Counted from the stretch's first letter, positions 1 to 8,346 are shown. The stretch is DNA of 52,743 nucleotides from Pseudomonadota bacterium (GCA_023423065.1 JAFAGC010000004.1:1-52743); one strand, 5' to 3'. Numbers and translations are program-made. Notes: generated by a model from the sequence alone, not told the origin.

Positions 1-909
1 ATCGGCGACGACGGACACTTCCTGGCGCGCGGCGGGTGGTTAGCCTGGCCGTTCGCGCTCGGAACCTGGGTCTGGCTGCTGCGTTGGAAACACCGCGCCG
101 GCCCGACGGGCGTCGAGTCCGCATTACACGTCGCGACGGCCTGGTTCTGTGTCGCGCTGGTCGCGGTCGAACTGTCCTGGTGGATTGCGCAATTGCGGCT
201 CGGGGATTCGGCCTGGCGCCTTGCCGTGTCCGGGCTCGTGCCCGCGGCCGCGCTCGTGTTGCTGCTGGCGCCGTGGAGCCGCGAGCGTTGGCCCGTGAAG
301 GCGCATCCGGACGCGTACCTCGGTGTCGCCGCCGGTGGCCTGGCGGCATACCTGTGGCTGTGGGTGCTGATGACGTGCTTCGACGACGCGAGCGCGCGGC
401 CGCTTCCCTATCTACCCCTGCTCAACCCGGTCGAAATCGCGCAGGGCTTCGCGCTGGTGGGCGTCGCAAGCTGGCTGCTTCGCCAGTGGAAGGCGCCGCG
501 CGAGTGGATGACCGCGGACATGCGGCGCGGCCTGGTGGCTGCCTGCGCGTTCGTGTCGTTCGCGCTGCTGAATGCCATCCTGCTGAGGATCATCCATCAC
601 CTGACCGGCATCGCGTACACGCCCGATGTGCTCATGGCGTCGACGCTGGTTCAGGCGGCCCTGTCCATCTTCTGGGGATCGCTCGCGTTGCTTGCCATGG
701 TGATCGGCACGCGCAGGGGAGAGCGCTGGATCTGGTTCACGGGCGCGACGTTGCTCGGCATAGCGCTCGCGAAGATGTTCCTGGTCGACCTGTCGCGCAC
801 CGGCACGGTGGCGCGCATCGTCTCCTTCATCGGCGTGGGAGTGCTGATGCTGATCATCGGGCGATTCTCGCCGGTGCCGCCGTCCGAGCCCGAACCGGAG
901 AAGGCATGA
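1..909 (+). CDS. DUF2339 family membrane protein, C-terminal part (5' end outside window)
   Basis: The reading frame is open from the first base of the window, so the gene begins upstream; about 302 codons are visible. The protein is a chain of hydrophobic helices rich in Trp, Leu, Ala and Val separated by short Arg-rich loops. It ends in a Pro/Glu-rich hydrophilic tail after a last helix of the form GVGVLMLIIGRF. Multi-helix proteins of this kind followed by a DUF3999 gene match the DUF2339 family, predicted polytopic inner-membrane proteins of unknown function. Its TGA stop lies inside the ATGATG start of the next gene (four-base overlap), so the two are almost certainly co-translated. The family call rests on the fold pattern and the DUF3999 partner, not on a catalytic motif. 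Confidence 0.75.
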   Translation: MGDDGHFLARGGWLAWPFALGTWVWLLRWKHRAGPTGVESALHVATAWFCVALVAVELSWWIAQLRLGDSAWRLAVSGLVPAAALVLLLAPWSRERWPVKAHPDAYLGVAAGGLAAYLWLWVLMTCFDDASARPLPYLPLLNPVEIAQGFALVGVASWLLRQWKAPREWMTADMRRGLVAACAFVSFALLNAILLRIIHHLTGIAYTPDVLMASTLVQAALSIFWGSLALLAMVIGTRRGERWIWFTGATLLGIALAKMFLVDLSRTGTVARIVSFIGVGVLMLIIGRFSPVPPSEPEPEKA

Positions 910-2279
910 TGACGAATCGATGGGCTGGGTGGTCGCTGTCCGTCGCGGCGCTGTGCGTCGCCGTTCCCGCGGCCGGCGAAAACGTGCGCGATCAATTCGC
1001 TTATGCCGCGCGTATATCGCCCTGGCCGGGAGCGCCATTGCAGTGGTTCGAACTGCCCGTCTCGGCCTACCGGGACGCGACCGATGCCGCGCTGCGCGAC
1101 CTGCGGGTGCTCAACGCAGGCGGTGAAGTCGTGCCCTATGCGTTGCAGCGGCCGGCGTCCGTGATCTCGCGACCCGCGGCCGGCCTGCGGCTTGCGCTGT
1201 TTCCGCTGCGCGGCGAACAGGCGGAGAAGCCCTCCGCCCTGAGCCTCACGATCAGCGGCGACACGACTTCGCTCGAATTGCAGGGCAGTGCGGTCGCCGC
1301 GGCGGATGCGCCGCTCGTCGCCTACCTGATCGATGGGCGCGGCGCCGAAACGACGATCTCGTCGTTCGCGTTCGAACTACCGCAGGCCGCGGCTGATTTT
1401 TCGGTGCTCGCGACGCTCGAGGTCAGCGACGACCTGTCCCGCTGGCGCACGGTGAACGGACTCGTCACGCTGACGCGGCTGCGGCACGGCGGCGCGATAT
1501 TCGAGAACCTCGCGGCCTCCTTTCCGCCGACTCGCGCCAACTACTGGCGATTGCGCGCGCAGCCGGGTGTGGCATTGCCGGAATTCACCGGCGTGCTCGC
1601 CGTGCCCGTCGCCGGCGACGTCGCGGTGGCGAGGAACGAATACAAGGTGGCGGGCCAGCCATCCGGGAAGCCCGGCGAGTACCTGTTCGATCTCGGCGCG
1701 CACCTGCCCGTGGACCGCCTCGACCTCGAACTACCCGAGATCAACACGGTCGCGCAGGTCGACTACTACGCGCGCCGCGCGGAGCACGAACCGTGGCGAC
1801 ACGTCTCGCGTGCCGGTGTCTACCGCCTGCAGGCGACGGCCAACGAGCTGCGATCGCCGCCGCTGGAGATTTCCGCCGACGCGAGCCGGTTCTGGAAAGT
1901 GGTGGTCGACCCGAGGGGCGGCGGATTCGGCGGAGGCGTTCCGGATCTGCGGGCGGGCTGGCTGCCGCACCGGGTGTTGTTCGTGGCGCGGGGTTCCGCG
2001 CCATTCGAGTTGGTGTACGGAAACTTCGGCGCGCAGAACGCCGAGACCGCGCTGGCGAACCTGCTCCCGGGTGGCTCCCGGGCGCTGGAAGAGATGGTGG
2101 CGCAGCCGTTCGCGCAGGTGTCCGAACCGCGGGTCGCGGGTGGTCTCGAACGCCTGGAGCCGCCTCCGCCCTCGGGCAGATGGCGTCTCGCCATCCTGTG
2201 GAGCGCGCTCGGGGTCGGCGTGCTTTCGCTGGGGGCGATCGCGTGGCGGCTCGCGCGCCAGATGCGCGCGACTAGTTAG
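906..2279 (+). CDS. DUF3999 family exported/membrane-anchored protein
   Basis: The predicted protein has 457 residues. It starts with a signal peptide (hydrophobic residues about 8-22, then AAGE). A long beta-rich extracytoplasmic region follows, with sugar-binding-like stretches, and a single transmembrane helix lies near the C-terminus (about residues 430-450) before a short basic tail. This architecture and the position directly after a DUF2339 gene fit DUF3999, whose function is unknown. I start it at the ATG overlapping the upstream TGA; an open extension of about 290 codons further upstream is only a shadow of the previous gene. The stop codon overlaps the stop of the converging ygfZ gene by a few bases, leaving no room for a conventional terminator. 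Confidence 0.8.
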   Translation: MMTNRWAGWSLSVAALCVAVPAAGENVRDQFAYAARISPWPGAPLQWFELPVSAYRDATDAALRDLRVLNAGGEVVPYALQRPASVISRPAAGLRLALFPLRGEQAEKPSALSLTISGDTTSLELQGSAVAAADAPLVAYLIDGRGAETTISSFAFELPQAAADFSVLATLEVSDDLSRWRTVNGLVTLTRLRHGGAIFENLAASFPPTRANYWRLRAQPGVALPEFTGVLAVPVAGDVAVARNEYKVAGQPSGKPGEYLFDLGAHLPVDRLDLELPEINTVAQVDYYARRAEHEPWRHVSRAGVYRLQATANELRSPPLEISADASRFWKVVVDPRGGGFGGGVPDLRAGWLPHRVLFVARGSAPFELVYGNFGAQNAETALANLLPGGSRALEEMVAQPFAQVSEPRVAGGLERLEPPPPSGRWRLAILWSALGVGVLSLGAIAWRLARQMRATS

Positions 2280-3157
2280 TCAGGCAGCGCGTAGGGAAGC
2301 GGCAGCGGGCCTTCGAGCCGGATTCCCCCGTCTCCTTCTCCGGCGCTGGGGGAGGCATCCTCGCTCGCGGGAGCGTAGTTGCCCACCGCCAGGATTTCCT
2401 GTGCACCATCCGCGGTGCGGGCCGCGCGCACGACCACGAGAGACCGTCCGTCCGGACCGCGCGCCGCATCGCCCGGACGCGGCATCTCATCGCCCGCGTA
2501 TCGCCAGCGCTGCATCCGGCGCTTGACCCGCCCCCGGTAGTGAGCCCGCGCGATGACTTCCTGTCCCGTGTAGCACCCCTTGTCGAAGGCGATCGCGCCT
2601 AACAAGTCGAGATTCAGCATCTGCGAAACGAAGGACTCGCGGGTCGCGGTGTAGACCTGCGGAATTCCCGCGAGCACGTCCCGCGCTTCCCAGTCCGCGC
2701 GCGCGAGCTCGCCCGGCTCGAAATCGTCGGCGGCGTTCGTCAGGACGATCCATCGGCCGCTCCAGTCGATCGATGCCAGCGCGGCCGGCGGTGGGCTCGC
2801 GCACCCGAGCACGCGCACGCTCGTCGATACATCATCGATGCGCACCTTGGCCCGCAGGATGTACTTGCGCAGACGGGTCATGACGTCCGTGACGAGCTCC
2901 GCGGGCAACACGGCGAACAGTTCGTCGGCCGCGGAACGGACGAGGGCGAGCACGGCGATCACACGTCCCTGTGGGTTGTGCAGACCCGCGAGCGTGCTCC
3001 TGCCGACGTCGAGCTTTTCGACTTCCGCCGAGAGCTGGCCTTGCAGAAAGCGCGCGGCGTCCGGCCCACGAAACGCGAGCACGCCCAGTGCGGCCTCGCC
3101 TGCACCAAGATCGATGCCCATCGGTTCATCCATGGGCTTGCTCTCGGACTTGCTCAC
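2276..3157 (-). CDS. ygfZ: YgfZ/GcvT-like folate-binding protein (tRNA-modifying, Fe-S maintenance)
   Basis: This 293-residue protein carries the family signature KGCYTGQE at residues 193-200, including the redox-active Cys typical of YgfZ, followed by an Arg-rich stretch (HYRGRVKRR). YgfZ is a cytosolic folate-dependent protein that supports repair or assembly of certain Fe-S enzymes and tRNA modification. It is divergent from the succinate dehydrogenase operon, so the ~70-bp gap holds both promoters. The GTG start at 3157 gives the full open frame; an ATG eight codons in (3133) is an equally plausible start. Confidence 0.9.
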   Translation of the reverse strand: MSKSESKPMDEPMGIDLGAGEAALGVLAFRGPDAARFLQGQLSAEVEKLDVGRSTLAGLHNPQGRVIAVLALVRSAADELFAVLPAELVTDVMTRLRKYILRAKVRIDDVSTSVRVLGCASPPPAALASIDWSGRWIVLTNAADDFEPGELARADWEARDVLAGIPQVYTATRESFVSQMLNLDLLGAIAFDKGCYTGQEVIARAHYRGRVKRRMQRWRYAGDEMPRPGDAARGPDGRSLVVVRAARTADGAQEILAVGNYAPASEDASPSAGEGDGGIRLEGPLPLPYALPD

Positions 3158-3229
3158 GATTGTTTCGTCAGGTTTTTGTCAGGGATTTCAACTGGTCGCG
3201 GACTGGCGATTCTGGCAGAATTCGCGCCC

Positions 3230-3388
3230 GTGCCGAACGCCCATCCCGCAGTCACCGACGAGAACGCCAAGGACGCGCAGCCGTCGACGACACCCGAGCC
3301 GCAACCCGCCGAAACCGGGGGTCCCTCGGGGCCGGAACCCACCCGTTTCGGTGACTGGGAAAGAAATGGACGCTGCATCGACTTCTAG
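3230..3388 (+). CDS. SDHAF4/Sdh8-like succinate dehydrogenase assembly factor (DUF1674)
   Basis: This 52-residue ORF begins with GTG. Its C-terminus, GGPSGPEPTRFGDWERNGRCIDF in pattern, is the hallmark of DUF1674: a GPEPTR-x-GDWE core followed by G-R-C-x-D-F. In mitochondria the homologue SDHAF4 binds flavinylated SDHA and promotes its joining to SDHB. The N-terminal half is a disordered Pro/Thr/Glu-rich linker. It lies 12 bp before sdhC, as the first gene of the sdh operon. The frame stays open further upstream into the ygfZ start region, but that extension is unlike the family. The same window also encodes SdhE, so two SDHA assembly factors flank the operon. Confidence 0.85.
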   Translation: MPNAHPAVTDENAKDAQPSTTPEPQPAETGGPSGPEPTRFGDWERNGRCIDF

Positions 3389-3400
3389 GAACTCGTTCTG

Positions 3401-3799
3401 ATGGCTTCCCGCCCGCTATCACCGCACCTCGGCGTGTACAAGTTCATGTACACGATGTCGCTTTCGATCCTGCACCGGATCACCGGATGCGTGGCGACGG
3501 TGGGATTCCTCGCGTTCGTGTGGTGGCTGATGGCGCTCGCTTCGGGCCGCGAGCAATACGCGACCGCGATGCGCCTGCTGTCGGGCCCCGTCGGCAAACT
3601 ACTGCTCGTCGGCTTCGCGTTCTCGTTCGTCTACCACTTCTGCAACGGCATCCGTCACCTGCTCTGGGATACGGGCCGCGGACTCGAGCGCGCGCAGGCG
3701 CGACGCAGCGGCGCGATCGTGGTGGTTGCCTCGATCCTGCTGACCGCGCTGGTGCTGTGGTTCGCCTGCAGCGCGATGGGCATGGAGTCCATCGTATGA
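3401..3799 (+). CDS. sdhC: Succinate dehydrogenase cytochrome b556 subunit
   Basis: The 132-residue protein has three hydrophobic helices. It shows the SdhC N-terminal pattern RPLSPHLGVYKF and S-I-x-HRITG, and the haem/quinone-side segment FCNGIRHLLWD in the middle. SdhC and SdhD anchor complex II in the inner membrane and hold haem b and the ubiquinone site. The stop TGA overlaps the start ATG of sdhD (ATGA), consistent with coupled translation of the two anchor subunits. Confidence 0.95.
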   Translation: MASRPLSPHLGVYKFMYTMSLSILHRITGCVATVGFLAFVWWLMALASGREQYATAMRLLSGPVGKLLLVGFAFSFVYHFCNGIRHLLWDTGRGLERAQARRSGAIVVVASILLTALVLWFACSAMGMESIV

Positions 3800-4170
3800 G
3801 CCTGCGCACTCCGCTCGGAAAGGTGTTGGGTCGCGGCGCGGCCGGCGAGGGCGTCGGCCACTGGTGGGTGCAGCGATTGACCGCCGTCGCGCTGATCCCG
3901 TTGACGGTGTCGTTCGCCATCAGCCTGCTCGGGCACTCGCTGCAATCCTACGAGGAAATGCGCGCCTGGCTGTCGCAGCCGTGGCCGGCGTTGATCGCGA
4001 TCCTGCTGATCCTCACGCTCGCGTGGCACTCGAAGCTCGGCGTCCAGGTGGTCATCGAAGACTACGTGCACGACAAGGGCGCCAAGACTCTCCTTCTGAT
4101 CTCCTCGATCTTCGTGCACGTGGCCGCGGCCGCCGTCGGCGTCTTCGCCATCCTCGCGCTCGCGTTATGA
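3796..4170 (+). CDS. sdhD: Succinate dehydrogenase membrane anchor subunit
   Basis: This 124-residue hydrophobic protein has three predicted helices. The motif HSKLGVQVVIEDYVH near residues 75-89 is the SdhD signature that includes a haem-ligand His. It partners SdhC in anchoring the SdhAB dehydrogenase. The ATG at 3796 overlaps the sdhC stop, and its own TGA overlaps the sdhA ATG, so the whole operon is tightly coupled. An upstream extension in the same frame is a shadow of sdhC. Confidence 0.93.
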   Translation: MSLRTPLGKVLGRGAAGEGVGHWWVQRLTAVALIPLTVSFAISLLGHSLQSYEEMRAWLSQPWPALIAILLILTLAWHSKLGVQVVIEDYVHDKGAKTLLLISSIFVHVAAAAVGVFAILALAL

Positions 4171-5954
4171 CCAAAGAATACGAATTCATCGATCACACCT
4201 ACGACGTCGTCGTGGTCGGCGCCGGCGGCGCCGGTTTGCGCGCGACCCTCGGTCTCGCCGAGGCCGGACTATCTACCGCCTGCCTGACGAAGGTGTTCCC
4301 GACCCGCAGCCACACGGTGGCGGCCCAGGGCGGCATCTCGGCCGCGCTCGGAAACATGGGCGAGGACGACTGGCGTTTCCATTTCTACGACACGATCAAG
4401 GGCTCGGACTGGCTCGGCGACCAGGACGCCATCGAGTTCATGTGCAAGGAAGCGCCGGCCGCGGTCATCGAGCTCGAGCACTACGGCGTGCCGTTCTCGC
4501 GCACGGCGGATGGGCGCATCTACCAGCGGCCCTTCGGCGGCATGACGACGCACTACGGCAAGGGCACCGCGCATCGCACCTGCGCGGCGGCGGATCGCAC
4601 CGGTCACGCGATGCTGCACACGCTGTATCAGCAGTCGATCAAGCACCAAGCCGAGTTTTTCGTCGAATACTTCGCGCTCGATCTCATCATGCAGGACGGC
4701 GCCTGCCGCGGCGTGGTTGCGCTCGACATGGCCACGGGCCGTCTGCATCGCTATCGCGCGCACACGGTGATCCTCGCGACGGGCGGCTACGGCCGCGCGT
4801 ATTTCTCCTGCACCTCCGCGCACACCTGCACGGGCGACGGCGGCGGCATGGCGCTGCGCGCCGGACTGCCGCTGCAGGACATGGAGTTCGTGCAGTTCCA
4901 CCCGACGGGCATCTACGGGTCGGGCTGCCTGATCACGGAAGGCTCGCGCGGCGAGGGTGGTTACCTGACCAACTCCGAGGGCGAGCGCTTCATGGAGCGT
5001 TACGCGCCGAACGCGAAGGATCTCGCCTCGCGCGACGTCGTCTCGCGCTCGATGACCATCGAGATCCGCGAGGGCCGCGGGGTCGGCAAACACAAGGATC
5101 ACATCTATCTACACCTCGAGCACCTCGGGCCCGAGGTCATCCATGCGCGCCTGCCCGGCATAGCCGAGACCGCGCGCATCTTCGCGGGCGTCGACGTCAA
5201 CAAGGATCCGATCCCCGTCCTGCCCACGGTGCACTACAACATGGGCGGAATTCCCTGCAACGTGCACGGCGAAGTCGTCACGATGAAGGACGGCAATCCC
5301 GACACCGTGGTGCCGGGACTCATGGCCGTCGGTGAAGCCGCCTGCGTCTCGGTGCATGGCGCGAACCGCCTCGGCAGCAATTCGCTGCTCGACCTCGTGG
5401 TGTTCGGCCGCGAGGCCGGCCGCCATGCGGCCACCGTGATCAAGCCGGGCCAACCACATGCACCGTTCGCGAAAGACGCCGGCGATTTCGCCGTCGCGCG
5501 CCTCGATCGCCTGCGCAATGCGAAGGGCCCGCGCGCGACCGCCGAGATCCGCCTCGAGATGCAGAAGACCATGCAACGCGATGCGGCCGTCTTCCGCACC
5601 GGACCGACCCTGAGGGAAGGTGTCGAAGCGCTTGCAAGGACATACGCGACGTTCGGCGACGTGCGCATCGCGGATCGCAGCCTCATCTGGAATACCGATC
5701 TCGTCGAGACGATGGAACTCGAGAACCTGCTCGGCCAGGCGACGGCGACCATCGTCTCCGCCGAGAATCGCAAGGAGAGCCGCGGCGCGCATGCGCGCGA
5801 GGACTTCAAGGAGCGCGATGACGGGAACTGGCACAAACACACGTTGTGCTGGGTCGACGACGCGGGCAAGACGCGCATCGATTACCGCCCGGTTCACATG
5901 AACACGCTCACGAAGGACGTCGAGCCGATTCCGCCGAAGGCGCGCACCTACTGA
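4167..5954 (+). CDS. sdhA: Succinate dehydrogenase flavoprotein subunit
   Basis: The 595-residue protein is normal length for SdhA. It has an N-terminal FAD-binding GAGGAG motif (residues 18-23) and the covalent flavinylation site RSHTVAAQGG with His49. The substrate region includes FHPTGIYG and ITEGSRGEGG, the catalytic Arg segment SRDVVSR, and the C-terminal region VHMNTL. It oxidises succinate to fumarate and passes electrons to SdhB. Flavinylation is expected to depend on SdhE, and assembly may be helped by the SDHAF4-like protein; both are encoded beside it. Confidence 0.97.
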   Translation: MTKEYEFIDHTYDVVVVGAGGAGLRATLGLAEAGLSTACLTKVFPTRSHTVAAQGGISAALGNMGEDDWRFHFYDTIKGSDWLGDQDAIEFMCKEAPAAVIELEHYGVPFSRTADGRIYQRPFGGMTTHYGKGTAHRTCAAADRTGHAMLHTLYQQSIKHQAEFFVEYFALDLIMQDGACRGVVALDMATGRLHRYRAHTVILATGGYGRAYFSCTSAHTCTGDGGGMALRAGLPLQDMEFVQFHPTGIYGSGCLITEGSRGEGGYLTNSEGERFMERYAPNAKDLASRDVVSRSMTIEIREGRGVGKHKDHIYLHLEHLGPEVIHARLPGIAETARIFAGVDVNKDPIPVLPTVHYNMGGIPCNVHGEVVTMKDGNPDTVVPGLMAVGEAACVSVHGANRLGSNSLLDLVVFGREAGRHAATVIKPGQPHAPFAKDAGDFAVARLDRLRNAKGPRATAEIRLEMQKTMQRDAAVFRTGPTLREGVEALARTYATFGDVRIADRSLIWNTDLVETMELENLLGQATATIVSAENRKESRGAHAREDFKERDDGNWHKHTLCWVDDAGKTRIDYRPVHMNTLTKDVEPIPPKARTY

Positions 5955-5965
5955 CGAGCAGCACG

Positions 5966-6754
5966 ATGGCCGTATTAACGCTTCCCGCCAACTCGAAGAT
6001 CGACAAGTCCGCCGGCAAGACGCACAAGGCGCCCGCCGGCGCGAAGAACGTCCGCAAGTTCGTGATCTATCGCTTCGATCCGGATTCCGGGCTGAACCCG
6101 CGCATGGACACCTACGAAGTGGACATGGACAGCTGCGGGCCGATGGTTCTCGACGCGCTCATCAAGATCAAGAACGAGATCGATTCGACGCTCACGTTCC
6201 GTCGTTCTTGCCGCGAGGGAATTTGCGGCAGCTGCGCCATGAACATCGGCGGGACCAATACGCTCGCCTGCACGAAGGCCTGCGATGAATTGAAGGGCGA
6301 CGTGAAGATCTATCCACTGCCGCACATGCCGGTGGTCAAGGATCTGATTCCCGACCTGACCCAGTTCTACGCGCAGTACGCCGCCGTGAAGCCATGGCTG
6401 CAGACGCGCACGCCCGCGCCGCCGGATCGCGAGCGTCCGCAGTCGAAGGAAGACCAGGAGAAGATCGATCGCCCGTCGGCGTGCATCCTGTGCGCCTGCT
6501 GTTCCACGTCCTGTCCGAGCTACTGGTGGAACAGCGATCGTTATCTCGGGCCCGCGGCATTGCTCGCGGCCTATCGCTGGATCATCGACTCGCGCGACGA
6601 GGCGACCGGCGAACGTCTCGACGATCTCGAAGATCCGTTCCGGCTGTATCGCTGCCACACCATCATGAACTGCACCGAGGCCTGTCCGAAGGACCTCAAC
6701 CCGGCCAAAGCAATCGCCGAAATAAAAAAACTGATGATCGAGCGGCAGCACTAG
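5966..6754 (+). CDS. sdhB: Succinate dehydrogenase iron-sulfur subunit
   Basis: This 262-residue protein has all three cluster motifs: [2Fe-2S] ligands Cys82, Cys87, Cys90 and Cys102; the 4Fe-4S set CILCACC...C (Cys173, 176, 179, 183); and the 3Fe-4S region Cys230, Cys236 and Cys240. The N-terminus is about 25 residues longer than in E. coli and is Lys/Ala-rich. The gene follows sdhA after 11 bp. Its final bases (from 6737) are part of a tandem duplication continuing into the sdhE region. Confidence 0.97.
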   Translation: MAVLTLPANSKIDKSAGKTHKAPAGAKNVRKFVIYRFDPDSGLNPRMDTYEVDMDSCGPMVLDALIKIKNEIDSTLTFRRSCREGICGSCAMNIGGTNTLACTKACDELKGDVKIYPLPHMPVVKDLIPDLTQFYAQYAAVKPWLQTRTPAPPDRERPQSKEDQEKIDRPSACILCACCSTSCPSYWWNSDRYLGPAALLAAYRWIIDSRDEATGERLDDLEDPFRLYRCHTIMNCTEACPKDLNPAKAIAEIKKLMIERQH

Positions 6755-6938
6755 CTCATGCCCCAACCCTCTTCATATTTTTCATGTACGGCGCCGCTTC
6801 GGCGACGTTTCCGTCGTGGCGCGCGAGCGCCTGGAAATATCGAACGGCAGCACTAGCCGTGCGAGTGCCCTCTTCAGAAACAATGGACGGCGCCGCTTCG
6901 GCGGCGTTTTCCGAAGTGGAGCGAGAGCGCCTGAGAAT
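6737..6938 (+). repeat. Diverged ~100-bp tandem duplication spanning the sdhB-sdhE junction
   Basis: Copy A (6737-6838) and copy B (6839-6938) share ATCGAxCGGCAGCACTAGC at their left ends (sdhB tail), CCCTCTTCA in the middle, and ATGxACGGCGCCGCTTCGG then CGxCGTTT and GAGCGCCTG at the right, with offsets of 102 to 99 bp. Copy A contains the real sdhB stop plus a vestigial sdhE start (ATG at 6784). Copy B contains a remnant of the sdhB tail plus the functional sdhE start (6883). Confidence 0.8.
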
Positions 6939-7158
6939 GCTGGAATGGCGGTGTCGGCGCGGGATGAAGGAACTCGACCTGCTGCTGACGCGATATCTGA
7001 AGAAGCACTTCGTGCAGGCGACAAGCGAAGAACAGGCCGCCTTCGTCGAGTTTCTCGAATTGCCGGATCCCGAAATCGCGGGGTATCTCGTCGCTGGTCA
7101 TGTACCCGAGGATCCCCGCCGCGCCGCGCTTTGCCGCGCACTGCTCGAACCGGATTGA
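6883..7158 (+). CDS. sdhE: SdhE FAD assembly factor (antitoxin CptB family)
   Basis: This 91-residue protein has the SdhE signature RRGMKELD (residues 25-32) needed for flavinylation of SdhA, followed by a compact helical domain. SdhE promotes covalent FAD attachment to SdhA. The ATG at 6883 gives a length close to the family (85-90). An in-frame ATG at 6784, lying in the vestigial copy of the tandem duplication, would add 33 residues. An ATG at 6937 would make it shorter. It overlaps cptA at its 3' end. Confidence 0.9.
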   Translation: MDGAASAAFSEVERERLRMLEWRCRRGMKELDLLLTRYLKKHFVQATSEEQAAFVEFLELPDPEIAGYLVAGHVPEDPRRAALCRALLEPD

Positions 7159-7609
7159 AATCAATCCATCGCGACGTGCCGCGGTGGTCTGGTTCGGCTG
7201 GCTGACGGCGCTGTGCGCCGCTATTTTTCTCGGGGTTGCTCTGCCGCTTCATTCCCGCCTGGCCATATGCCTGGGCCTGGCCGGTATCTGTCTGCCAGTC
7301 TGCCGTTCCTGCTTCCTGCTGCTCGGGACAGGCGCGATACGCTGTCTGGAATGGTCCGAACATGAGCCGGATGAGAGGAAATACACCGCCTATCTGGGGC
7401 CGGCGCTGATTGCGAGCCCCGCACGCCTGGAAAAGGGTTCTTTCAGGCTCGGTAACGAGATCCTGGTACTGCGCCTGGCGACCGCGTTTGGCGTACGCTT
7501 GGTACTCATCGATAGCTCGGTTCAGGACCCGGCACCTTTCAGGAGGCTCTGCCGGTACCTGAAGACCCGTCCTCGCCGCCCGCCCCAGGGCTTGGGCCCG
7601 CCAAGCTGA
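7100..7609 (+). CDS. cptA: YgfX/CptA-like small membrane protein
   Basis: The 169-residue frame has two adjacent hydrophobic helices (roughly residues 27-70) and then a soluble domain with the pattern RLGNEILVLRL and a C-terminal FRRLCRYLK, like YgfX (CptA). The gene ygfX commonly sits directly after sdhE. E. coli CptA was described as a toxin affecting cytoskeletal proteins; whether that holds here is unknown. The ATG at 7100 overlaps sdhE by 59 bp; an in-frame GTG at 7184 would remove the overlap, so the start is uncertain. The sequence is weakly conserved and synteny carries much of the call. Confidence 0.65.
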   Translation: MYPRIPAAPRFAAHCSNRIEINPSRRAAVVWFGWLTALCAAIFLGVALPLHSRLAICLGLAGICLPVCRSCFLLLGTGAIRCLEWSEHEPDERKYTAYLGPALIASPARLEKGSFRLGNEILVLRLATAFGVRLVLIDSSVQDPAPFRRLCRYLKTRPRRPPQGLGPPS

Positions 7610-7681
7610 TACCATCCAGCCACAGGCTTTGAAGTGCGTCACGAGGCATTGAAAATCATTCGATTAGGCCCGCTGGAGGTG

Positions 7682-7710
7682 GAAACTTTCCCCGGCGTTC
7701 AGGGTCTATT
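7682..7710 (+). promoter_or_regulatory. Probable sigma-E (RpoE/AlgU) autoregulatory promoter
   Basis: GAAACTT (7682-7688), 16 bp, then TCTATT (7705-7710) lies 27 bp before the rpoE GTG. This fits the sigma-E pattern GGAACTT-N16-TCNNA with one mismatch at the -35. Genes for this sigma factor are usually autoregulated. Confidence 0.5.
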
Positions 7711-7737
7711 CAGCCTTCACGGAGCCGGGGTGGTTCC

Positions 7738-8346
7738 GTGACCGTCGAAGAAAGTGATCTGGTCCTGGTCAAGCGCGTGCAGCGTGGAGACAAGACCGCA
7801 TTCGATTTGCTGGTGCGCAAGTACCAGCACAAGGTGGTGAAGCTGGTGTTGCGTTACGTGCGAAACCCGGCAGAAGCGGAAGACATTGCCCAGGAAGCGT
7901 TTATCAAAGCATATCGGGCCTTGCCTCAGTTCCGCGGTGACAGTGCCTTTTATACGTGGATGTACCGCATCGCGATCAACACGGCGAAGAATCAGCTCGC
8001 ATCCCGCGATCGCAGCCCCATCGCTTACGACCTCGATCTGACCGACCCTGAGGAGTCGCACAGCGTGCAGACCAAGCTTCAGGACCCGGACACACCCGAG
8101 GGCATGGCGCTTACAGAAGAAATTCGCGGCATCGTGAACTCTGCGATCGAAGGACTGCCTGAGGAACTCAAGACAGCCATCGTATTGCGAGAGCTCGATG
8201 GTCTGAGTTACGAGGAAATCGCGGCGGCGATGGAATGCCCGGTGGGCACCGTGCGATCGAGAATTTTCAGAGCGCGTGAAGCGATCGACAAACGCTTGCG
8301 CGAAGTTTTTGAAGGCGGCCTGGGCCGCACCGAGGAAATGGTATGA
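7738..8346 (+). CDS. rpoE: RNA polymerase sigma factor RpoE (AlgU/sigma-E)
   Basis: This 202-residue ECF sigma factor closely follows E. coli RpoE and Pseudomonas AlgU. Region 2 contains AFIKAYRALPQFRG and SAFYTWMYRIAINTAKN; region 4 contains LRELDGLSYEEIAAAM and PVGTVRSRIFRARE. It directs transcription of envelope-stress genes when released from RseA. GTG is the start. The stop overlaps the rseA ATG (ATGA), so sigma and anti-sigma factor are made together. A sigma-E-like promoter lies just upstream. Confidence 0.97.
   Translation: MTVEESDLVLVKRVQRGDKTAFDLLVRKYQHKVVKLVLRYVRNPAEAEDIAQEAFIKAYRALPQFRGDSAFYTWMYRIAINTAKNQLASRDRSPIAYDLDLTDPEESHSVQTKLQDPDTPEGMALTEEIRGIVNSAIEGLPEELKTAIVLRELDGLSYEEIAAAMECPVGTVRSRIFRAREAIDKRLREVFEGGLGRTEEMV

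Noticed and set aside
36..905. N-terminal extension of the DUF3999 frame
   Set aside because: It runs in a different frame through the DUF2339 gene. The signal peptide at the ATG at 906 marks the true start.
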